Positions 1-8,400 of a stretch of DNA of 40,521 nucleotides are shown piece by piece. The DNA is from Prochlorococcus sp. AG-335-I21 (GTDB taxonomy: Bacteria; Cyanobacteriota; Cyanobacteriia; PCC-6307; Cyanobiaceae), in assembly GCA_003282225.1 (NCBI GenBank), contig QBZO01000006.1, positions 1 through 40,521 on the forward strand, given 5' to 3'. The first letter of the stretch is position 1; each line of letters opens with the position of its first letter. Below the pieces are notes generated by a model. It made no database searches, had not been told where the DNA came from, and worked only from the letters and a program-made list of their open reading frames with translations. Made by a program: the position numbers and the translations under genes.

Positions 1-74
1 AACCTATCACGAGAGTCAAAATAGGCCAATTTACAGAGTTAGGAAAATTCAAAATACTTCTAATGACTAAATTT

Positions 75-464
75 CTACTTAAACTTTCTAATAAGATCAG
101 CTGAACGTTCAACTATCTGTAGATTCATATCTTTTAAACCTTTTCTGAGAATTGGTAATGTAGATTTATCTGCTAACTCTTCTGTAATCTTACAAGCTTG
201 TAATTTATCTGCTTTACTCCCTTTAAAAAGTTTTAACATTTTTTCTCTAAGAGTTCTTTTGTAAAATTCTGAGTACTTATTAGAACTATTTTGATAATGA
301 TTATTTTTTGTTATTGAATCAATAATTATATGATTTTTATTATTTATTTCTTTTATAAGATGTAACTTCTTTTTATTAAATGCATTAGATATATATTTCC
401 TCTTGAATATTACTATAAAAAAAAGTATTAAGATAATGAAAACTATTGTGAAAAAATTAAGCAT
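75..464 (-). CDS. hypothetical protein with N-terminal membrane segment and HEAT-like C-terminal repeat
   Basis: 129 aa ORF; hydrophobic N-terminus (MLNFFTIVFIILILFFIVIF) and C-terminal 'LPILRKGLKDMNLQIVERSADLIRKF' resembling a HEAT-type helix pair. Confidence 0.6.
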   Translation of the reverse strand: MLNFFTIVFIILILFFIVIFKRKYISNAFNKKKLHLIKEINNKNHIIIDSITKNNHYQNSSNKYSEFYKRTLREKMLKLFKGSKADKLQACKITEELADKSTLPILRKGLKDMNLQIVERSADLIRKFK

Positions 465-556
465 ATAAAAAGTTAATAATTTTTATATCATCAAGTAATA
501 AAATTAACACTATTTCTCCGATAAATATTAAAGTGTATAAAGATGTTTAAAGAATT

Positions 557-670
557 ATGCCATCTGATTTAGCAAGTCTTCTTCCCCCGATCTTTGTTCC
601 ATTAATTGGGATAGCTATGCCTGCAGTATTTATCGTACTGATAGGAAGATTAATTACTGCAACTGAATAA
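557..670 (+). CDS. psaI: photosystem I reaction center subunit VIII (PsaI)
   Basis: Read directly from sequence (not in ORF track): MPSDLASLLPPIFVPLIGIAMPAVFIVLIGRLITATE*, 37 aa, single TM, PsaI-like 'LPxIFVPLxGxxxPA' motif, directly upstream of psaL. Confidence 0.9.
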   Translation: MPSDLASLLPPIFVPLIGIAMPAVFIVLIGRLITATE

Positions 671-698
671 ATTAACTCAAAAATAACTATCAAAAAAA

Positions 699-1298
699 AT
701 GAGCGACTTTCAAAAATCATTCTCAGAATCAACAAATTCTATTAAATTTGATGATAAATATATAGATAATTCTGTCCAGCCTGATGACATTGGTGTAGCA
801 AACCAATGGGCGGTTAAAACAGTTTCTGATCCATGTGTTGGAAATTTAGCTACTCCAGTCAATAGTGGTTATTTTACAAAAGCTTTTATTAACAACTTAC
901 CTTTTTATAGGGAAGGAATTTCTCCAAACTTTAGAGGTTTAGAGACAGGGGCAGCATTTGGTTATCTGCTATATGGACCATTTACAATGACAGGCCCACT
1001 AAGAAATTCTGAGTTCGCAATAACTGCAGGACTTTTAGCAGCTATTGGAGCGGTTCACATAATGACTGCACTTTTAGTTCTTTATAATGCGCCAGGAAAG
1101 GCACCTAATGTTCAGCCTCCAGACGCTACCGTATACAACCCTCCTGCAGACTTGTTTACTAGAACAGGCTGGGCTGATTTTACAAGTGGATTTTGGTTAG
1201 GTGGTTGCGGTGGAGCTGTATTTGCATGGCTTCTTGTTGGGACTCTTCACTTGGATACCATAATGCCAATTATTAAAAATATTTGGACTAATGGTTGA
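699..1298 (+). CDS. psaL: photosystem I reaction center subunit XI (PsaL)
   Basis: 199 aa; '[47 protein letters not shown]' is typical PsaL. Confidence 0.96.
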   Translation: MSDFQKSFSESTNSIKFDDKYIDNSVQPDDIGVANQWAVKTVSDPCVGNLATPVNSGYFTKAFINNLPFYREGISPNFRGLETGAAFGYLLYGPFTMTGPLRNSEFAITAGLLAAIGAVHIMTALLVLYNAPGKAPNVQPPDATVYNPPADLFTRTGWADFTSGFWLGGCGGAVFAWLLVGTLHLDTIMPIIKNIWTNG

Positions 1299-1348
1299 TT
1301 TCATAATTTAACTAGAGCATTTTCTCGATAGTCAGTTTTTTAAAAATA

Positions 1349-2104
1349 TTACCTGATAGATTTATTCCATCTGTATGATCTTATTATTCTTCCTGCAGAA
1401 ATAAGTTTTGATTGATAATGTAGAGAAATTTTATCGTTAGTGTCTTTTAAAGTATCTATTCCTATACCATTTCTTCCGTAATCTATACCCGAACTATGGT
1501 AATAAAGTCCATTTCCTTTATAAATACCAACATGATCACATTTGTTTTTGTTTCCAAAGAATAAAATATCTCCTTTTTTAAGTGATTTATTTTTTTCTTT
1601 GAAATTGAAAAGATGCTTACAAAAACTTTTTATTTGATAAGAATCTCTAGGTATAAAAATTTCATGATTTAAAAAAGCGGTTTGAATTAAGCCAGAACAG
1701 TCAAAGTTAGGACCTAATGTACCACCCCAAAGATATATATTTTTTTCTTTAGATCGATCTTTGATCCAATTAAGAATTAAGGGAATCTTGGCATGTATTA
1801 ACTTTTGTTCAGATTTTATGCAACTATTTTGAACATCAAATCTCTCAATTAATAATTTATTTAAATCAATCCAGCAGATATAACCATCTTCATAAAATTG
1901 AACTAATATCCTGGACAATTTATTTTTACTCTGATAAAGACTTGGATAAACAAGTCTAAAAATTCTATTTTTGACTATTTCCGTCACTAAATTATTTTCA
2001 GTTTCATTTTGATATCCAGAAATATTAATTTTTACTTTCCACCAAATAGTGTTTGAAAAATTTGTTTGCTTAAATAGTGAGAAAGAGTCTATATATTCTT
2101 TCAT
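1349..2104 (-). CDS. NlpC/P60 family peptidoglycan endopeptidase
   Basis: 'GPNFDCSGLIQTAF' (Cys), 'CDHVGIYKGNGLYYHSSG' (His) NlpC/P60 signatures. Confidence 0.88.
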   Translation of the reverse strand: MKEYIDSFSLFKQTNFSNTIWWKVKINISGYQNETENNLVTEIVKNRIFRLVYPSLYQSKNKLSRILVQFYEDGYICWIDLNKLLIERFDVQNSCIKSEQKLIHAKIPLILNWIKDRSKEKNIYLWGGTLGPNFDCSGLIQTAFLNHEIFIPRDSYQIKSFCKHLFNFKEKNKSLKKGDILFFGNKNKCDHVGIYKGNGLYYHSSGIDYGRNGIGIDTLKDTNDKISLHYQSKLISAGRIIRSYRWNKSIR

Positions 2105-2107
2105 AAA

Positions 2108-3007
2108 ATGTCTTTTTATTATTTACAAGAAGAAATGGGTTTAGCCTTAAATGATATTTTAGTCAGAGTTTGCTCCAACAATATAGAAAATTTAAGGAAT
2201 GATATCGCAATAACTTGGATCAATTATAAAAGTGAAAGCAATCATATAAATAAAGGCTGTGGATTTGGAATCAATAATAGAAAACTCATTTATCCTGCAA
2301 GCATTGTAAAGCTAATTTATGGCCTTGCTGCATACTCATGGATTGATACAAAAAAAATATTATTAACCCAAGAAATAAGTGATGCAGTCAATAAAATGCT
2401 CTTTTACTCAAGTAATGATGCCACAAGCTTTTTAATTGATATTATCACTGGGACTACAAGCGGTCCATGTATAGAAGGTGATTCTTGGGAGAATTGGAAA
2501 TATCAAAGATCAATAATCAATGATTGGTTAAAAGAGCTTAATTGGAATGAATTAAATGAAATAAATTGCTGCCAAAAAACTTGGGATGATGGACCATTTG
2601 GTCGAGAAAAAGAATTTTATGGAAATCATAACAGCAATAGAAATATGATGACAACTGATGCTACTGCAAGGATTTTGGAGGAGATAATGATAAGGATTGA
2701 TTATCAAAAAGATAATTTGAATTTAAAAAGTTTTTTAAAAAGAAATTTAAATAAGAATGTTCTTAATAATGATCCTCTTAATCAAGTAGATGGTTTTTTA
2801 GGAGAGGGATTACCTGAGAATATTAATTTCTGGAGTAAAGCAGGTCTTATGTCTCAAGCTAGACATGATGCTGCTTGGTGGGTTAATAACGACTCAGTAC
2901 AGACTTTATTAGTTGTTTTTGGTAATGGAGAAAAATACTTCAAAGATGAGACCTTATTTCCCGAAATAGCAAAGGCTGTTTACAAATATAATAATAATTT
3001 TGTTTGA
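2108..3007 (+). CDS. class A beta-lactamase-like serine hydrolase
   Basis: SxxK motif 'PASIVKLIYG', SxN-like 'YSSND', KTG-like 'FWSKAGLMS'. Confidence 0.8.
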   Translation: MSFYYLQEEMGLALNDILVRVCSNNIENLRNDIAITWINYKSESNHINKGCGFGINNRKLIYPASIVKLIYGLAAYSWIDTKKILLTQEISDAVNKMLFYSSNDATSFLIDIITGTTSGPCIEGDSWENWKYQRSIINDWLKELNWNELNEINCCQKTWDDGPFGREKEFYGNHNSNRNMMTTDATARILEEIMIRIDYQKDNLNLKSFLKRNLNKNVLNNDPLNQVDGFLGEGLPENINFWSKAGLMSQARHDAAWWVNNDSVQTLLVVFGNGEKYFKDETLFPEIAKAVYKYNNNFV

Positions 3008-3009
3008 TA

Positions 3010-3240
3010 TTAATTTAAATCATCTAAGAAATCTCTATCTAATTTATTTGTATAGGCTTCGTAAGGTAACATCATAACCTCAGCAAAATCAAAGTCATTC
3101 AGAATCCATTCTTTATACTCAGCTATTAAACTATTTCTATCTCTATTATCTAATTCATGAATTCGTAATGCAGTATCTTTAAGGTTTTCTTTAATCAGGT
3201 TTTCAAGTTCTTTTTTATTCATATCAGTTATCTTCTCCAT
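3010..3240 (-). CDS. small acidic hypothetical protein
   Basis: 76 aa ORF; start overlaps 3' end of the recombinase-like ORF by 17 nt; no family recognised. Confidence 0.6.
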   Translation of the reverse strand: MEKITDMNKKELENLIKENLKDTALRIHELDNRDRNSLIAEYKEWILNDFDFAEVMMLPYEAYTNKLDRDFLDDLN

Positions 3241-3898
3241 CTAAGATTATTCTTCTAATTGTTGATAAAGCAATTCCAGTTTGAGTTCTGATTGATCGAT
3301 ATGAGCAACCCTCATTACGTAACCTCATCACTAATGATTCTTTTAAAGGACTAATTTTCGGTCTGCCACCTAAATTATTTCCATTTAATCTTCTTTGCGA
3401 AATAAGTTCTTTTTTCCTTTCTCCCAAACACTCATTATCTAAATTATCCAACTCATATAAAATATTAAAGACAGACAAAGATATCTCTGATGAATGTTTG
3501 AGGGATAAAAAACCAGATAAAGTTCTCAACCTAACATCATTATTCAAGAGTTTACGAATTGTTTTTATACATTCATTCCTATTAGCAAATGCCCGATCTA
3601 GTTTTGTTACGACTAATTCATCTCCTTTTGATAAATAATTTAGAGCTTTTTTAAGTTCAGGTTTTATTTCTTCATCTAAACTTACGATTTCAGAAAATAT
3701 TAAGCTGCAACCCTCATTTTTTAGGCAATTAATTTGTTCTTTTAAATAATCAAATTCACTATCTATAGCTCTTGCATATCCAATAGATTTATTCTTTTTA
3801 TTTTTTTCAGATAAAAGAAAACGTTTTCTTTTAAATTTAAAAGTCAATGTTTTAATACATATATTTTTAACTGTATCAAATACTAATGAAAAAAACAC
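3224..3898 (-). CDS. serine recombinase (resolvase/invertase)-like protein, probably catalytically inactive
   Basis: 'IGYARAIDSEFDYLKEQINCLKNEGC...GDELVVTKLDRAFANRNECIKTIRKLL' aligns with the resolvase catalytic domain; C-terminal 'GRPKISPLKESLVMRLRNEGCSYRSIRTQTGIALSTIRRII' is a Hin-like HTH. GTG start. Confidence 0.8.
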   Translation of the reverse strand: MFFSLVFDTVKNICIKTLTFKFKRKRFLLSEKNKKNKSIGYARAIDSEFDYLKEQINCLKNEGCSLIFSEIVSLDEEIKPELKKALNYLSKGDELVVTKLDRAFANRNECIKTIRKLLNNDVRLRTLSGFLSLKHSSEISLSVFNILYELDNLDNECLGERKKELISQRRLNGNNLGGRPKISPLKESLVMRLRNEGCSYRSIRTQTGIALSTIRRIILDGEDN

Positions 3899-3902
3899 TT
3901 AA

Positions 3903-4021
3903 TAGAACATAATAATCCACATTTTAGTTATATTTATACTAAATAATTTTCTAGCAAATGTTCTAAAAACTATAGTAAAAATAACATTTTTATTATTGTT
4001 CTTATTATGTTATTAGAACAT
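3903..4021. repeat. cluster of three TAGAACAT-type octamers, two forming an inverted repeat
   Basis: TAGAACAT 3903-3910; ATGTTCTAA 3958-3966; TTAGAACAT 4013-4021; the last two extend to ATGTTCTAA(a/t)AAC, 12/13 matching inverted arms. Confidence 0.6.
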
Positions 4022-4209
4022 GTCTTCGGATTTCGATTTAGTTTGTTTTAGAAAAATGTTATTAAAAATTCAAAAATATTCTTCTATAAGTAATATGTAA
4101 ATTTTTCCAGATTTGAATAAAAATATAGTTTTTTTATTAAATTAAACAAAAATAGTATAGTTTCATTTTTTTGATTAAAATTAGAATTAATTGATTTGAA
4201 TAAATTAAT

Positions 4210-5103
4210 TTGACTAATATTTTAAGTAATGCAGTTGCGAAACCTGAATGGTTAAGAGTAAAAGCACCTCAAGTTGAGAGAATAGGTAATACTGCAAATT
4301 TGTTGAGTGATTTAAAATTAAACACTGTCTGTCAAGAAGCGAGTTGTCCTAATATTGGAGAATGTTTTGCTAGCGGCACGGCAACCTTTTTAATAATGGG
4401 TCCTGGCTGTACAAGGGCGTGTCCATATTGCGATATTAATTTTGATAGATCCAAGAGAGATTTAGACCCAACAGAACCTGATCGTTTGGCAGAGGCAGTT
4501 TATAGAATGAAACTTAAACATGTTGTAATTACATCAGTTAACAGAGATGATCTAGAAGATGGTGGAGCTTCTCAGTTCTTTAAATGTGTTTCTGAAGTTA
4601 AAATTAAATCTCCTGAAACCACTATTGAATTATTAATTCCAGATTTATGTGGTAATTGGTCAGCACTTGAAGAGGTTTTAGATTCTAAACCAAATGTTTT
4701 AAATCATAATATTGAAACTGTCCCAACTTTGTATAAAAAAGTAAGGCCTCAAGGAAACTATCAAAGAACTCTAGAATTACTTAAAAGAACAAGAGAATAT
4801 TTTCCAAGTGTTTATACAAAATCTGGCTTTATGTTGGGATTAGGAGAAAAGGATGATGAAGTCTTAAATCTTCTAAAAGATCTAAGAAGTCATGATGTAG
4901 ATATAGTTACTATTGGTCAATACTTATCTCCAGGGCCAAAACATCTTCCGGTTAAAAGATTTGTTAGCCCTTCGAAATTTAATTATTTTAAATTATTTGG
5001 AGAAAATGAATTAGGTTTTATGCAAGTTGTTAGTTCTCCTTTAACGCGTAGTAGTTATCATGCGGAAGAGATTCAAAAACTTATGAAAAAATATCCAAGA
5101 TAA
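4210..5103 (+). CDS. lipA: lipoyl synthase
   Basis: 297 aa; '[12 protein letters not shown]' auxiliary cluster and 'CTRACPYC' radical SAM motif; TTG start. Confidence 0.96.
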   Translation: MTNILSNAVAKPEWLRVKAPQVERIGNTANLLSDLKLNTVCQEASCPNIGECFASGTATFLIMGPGCTRACPYCDINFDRSKRDLDPTEPDRLAEAVYRMKLKHVVITSVNRDDLEDGGASQFFKCVSEVKIKSPETTIELLIPDLCGNWSALEEVLDSKPNVLNHNIETVPTLYKKVRPQGNYQRTLELLKRTREYFPSVYTKSGFMLGLGEKDDEVLNLLKDLRSHDVDIVTIGQYLSPGPKHLPVKRFVSPSKFNYFKLFGENELGFMQVVSSPLTRSSYHAEEIQKLMKKYPR

Positions 5104-5115
5104 TTTAATTATTTA

Positions 5116-5406
5116 TTAATTGATATCAATCCATTCATTTAATTTCCATTCAACTATATTATTTTTTATCATCGGATCATTTTTTATAATTTCTAGAGCA
5201 TCTTTATAAGTATTCATTTCGATAATTAGTAATCCTCCAGCACCTGGTTTTTTAAATTCATCAACTAAAAATCCACTCTTAATATCAATACCTTTTTTAA
5301 TTAATTTTTTTATCCAATTAATATGTTCGTTGATTATTTTATTTCTAAAATCATTTTGGATTAGATATTCTTTTTTTATTAGTTCAGTCTTAATAAAAAT
5401 TGGCAT
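5116..5406 (-). CDS. YciI-like protein
   Basis: 96 aa; 'GFLVDEFKKPGAGGLLIIEMNTYKDALEIIKNDPMIKNNIVEWKLNEW' typical of YciI family; ATG abuts the gltB stop codon. Confidence 0.75.
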   Translation of the reverse strand: MPIFIKTELIKKEYLIQNDFRNKIINEHINWIKKLIKKGIDIKSGFLVDEFKKPGAGGLLIIEMNTYKDALEIIKNDPMIKNNIVEWKLNEWIDIN

Positions 5407-8400
5407 TTATTGATTCTTTATACTTAGCATTTCTTCTTCACTAGGAGGCACAACTATTTTAAAAATTTCCTTGCTATTAGACCAATCTTTAATTATTTTA
5501 GATGCTTTTAAACTTTTTGTTTTTTCATAATATTCATTTAAAATTTCTAACAAAATTTCTTCCTGCTTAAGGTTAGTAATTTTATGAATGCTAACTATTT
5601 CTTTATTAACTTTATTTTCTAAATCATCATTTTCGTCAAGTATATAAGCTATTCCACCTGTCATCCCCGCTCCTATATTTCTCCCTGTTGGGCCTAAAAT
5701 AACTATTTTTCCACCAGTCATATATTCACAGCAATGGTCGCCCGAACCCTCTGTGACTGCAGTTGCACCACTATTTCTAACAGCAAATCTCTCTCCGGAT
5801 TTACCTAGAGCAAATAATTTACCCCCTGTTGCTCCATAAAGACAGGTATTACCTAGGATTACTTGCTCTGAAGACTTTTCATCTATTCTTGGAGGAATAA
5901 TAGTAAGTACACCTCCATTCATTCCTTTGCAAACATAATCATTTGCTTCACCAATTAATTGGATATTCATTCCTTTTAAAAGAAACGCGCCGAAGCTCTG
6001 TCCCGCATGCCCATTAAAATTAAGATTAAGTTCACCTTTGAAACCATTATTTCCAAAAAACTCAGCGATTTCTCCCGAAATTTTTGCACAAACGCTTCTA
6101 TCTGTATTTTTGATTTTAATATCTTTTGTGAATTTTTTATGATTTTTGACTGCTTCAATAAAAAGAGTATCCATTAAAAATTTATCTTCCAATACATGTC
6201 CATTATCATGAGCATCTTTTGAATGATTTATCCAAGACCTATCTTTGAATATAGGATTATTATTAACTAGAGAAGTAAGGTCTATATTTCCAGTTTTAGG
6301 AAGACTGATATCTCTTGTAGTAAGAAATTCTTTATTGCCAATTAATTCCTCCATTCTAGAGACCCCAATACTACTCATGATTTGTCTTATCTCCTCAGCA
6401 ATATATAAAAAAAAGTTCACGACATTATCTGGGAGACCTTTGAATCTTTTTCTTAATTCCTCTTTTTGAGTAGCAACCCCTACAGGACAGGTATTTTTGT
6501 GGCAAACACGAGCCATTATGCATCCTTCGGCAATCATTGCTACTGATCCAAATCCATATTCTTCAGCACCTAAAAGCGCTGCAATAACTACGTCCCACCC
6601 TGTTTTAAGGCCCCCATCAGTTCTTAAAAGTACTCTATCTCTTAAATTATTTTCTAAAAGTGATTTATGAACTTCTGCCACCCCAAGTTCCCATGGCAAT
6701 CCAGCATGTTTGATAGAACTTAAAGGAGAGGCTCCTGTACCCCCATCATGTCCAGAAATTTGTATTACATCAGCATTTGCTTTACTTACTCCAGCTGCAA
6801 TAGTTCCGATTCCAATCTCAGATACTAATTTTACACTTACTTTTGCTTTAGGATGTATTTGATGAAGATCATGAATAAGTTGAGCTAAATCTTCAATTGA
6901 ATAAATATCATGATGAGGTGGTGGAGATATTAAAGCTACACCTGGTTTACTATTTCTAAGCTTTGCAATGTAAGAATCAACTTTTGGCCCAGGAAGCTGT
7001 CCCCCTTCTCCAGGTTTTGCTCCTTGCGCCATCTTAATTTCTAATTGTTTACCACTTCTCAGATATTCAGGAGTGACTCCGAATCTCCCAGAAGCTATTT
7101 GTTTAATAGCAGAGCATGCTGTATCTCCGTTTTCAAGACCTTTGATGAATGGTAATGTCGCAGATTGAGTATTTTTATCAATGTCATTTAATACGTTAAA
7201 ACGAGCGGGATCCTCACCTCCTTCTCCACTATTACTTTTCCCTCCTATTCTATTCATTGCAACTGCTAATACCTCATGAGCTTCTCTGGATAATGCTCCT
7301 AAACTCATACCTCCTGTACAGAATCTTTTACATATAGATTCAACACTTTCTACTTGATCTATAGGAATGCTATTTCTCGTAGAATTTATTGTTAGTAAAT
7401 CTCTTAAAGAAGTTATTGGTCTATTACGAACAAGTTCTTGATACGTATTGAAATGATCATAACCTGGCCCCTCCTTCAAAGCTGTGTGAAGAACTTTTGA
7501 CATGGCGGGGTTATTTGAGTGGTACTCTCCATAATTTCTGAATTGAACGAATCCTAAGAATTCAAGTTTCTTTATATCGATTTCTGGATAAGCTTTCGTA
7601 TGTATTGAAAATGACTCATTTGAAAGCTCTTTTAATGTGATCCCTGCAATTCGACTAGTTGTTCCATTGAAAGCAATTTTAATCAAATCAGAACCAAGTC
7701 CTACTGCCTCAAAAATTTGAGCTCCATGATAGCTAGAGAGAAGAGAAATTCCTATTTTTGAAAGTATTTTTCTTAGACCATCTTCTAATGCTTTTTTTAT
7801 ATTCTTTTGAACTTCCTGTATTGATAAAGGATTAATTTTTTTACCTTCTATAAGTTTTTGAGTCTTTGGATGTTTTAACCAATGTCTCCCAGATTCGAAT
7901 ATTAACCAAGGACAAACAGCACTAACTCCATAACCAATTAAACATGCTAAATGATGAGTACTCCAACATTGCCCAGTTTCTAAAATGAGAGAGGCTTTTA
8001 ATCTGATTTCTTTTTTTAAAAGATAATGATGAATTGCTCCAACAGCAAGTAAAGGTGGGATGAAACTTTTTTTTGAAGTTACTCCTTTGTCAGAAATGAT
8101 AATTAAGGAACAACCTTCATTTATTGCTATTTCACTTTGTTTGCAAATATCTTTTAATTTATGTTCAAACCCTTTCTGACCTTCTTCGATATCAAATAAG
8201 CTTGAAATAGTTTGGGATTTAATTTTTGATTCCTTAATAGAAATTAATTCTTCTTCATTAATAATTGGGCTTTTTAAATGAATAAAAGGCTTAATATTTT
8301 TCGTCTCAAATGGGGAACATCTTTCTCCAAGATGCATTTCTAAACTCATTACTAACTTCTCTCTTAAAGGATCTATGGGAGGATTAGTAACTTGTGCGAA

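Noticed and set aside
547-735. Minus-strand 62 aa ORF over psaI and the psaL start
   Set aside because: It is the antisense shadow of psaI, which is clear on the plus strand.
3958-4021. LexA/SOS box in the recombinase spacer
   Set aside because: The ATGTTCT half matches the cyanobacterial LexA half-site, but the partner GTAC half is absent at all three copies.
3224-4209. Mobile genetic element or invertible segment around the serine recombinase
   Set aside because: No transposase, cargo genes, target-site duplications or crossover-site pair flanking a segment; neighbours are core genes and catalytic residues appear lost.
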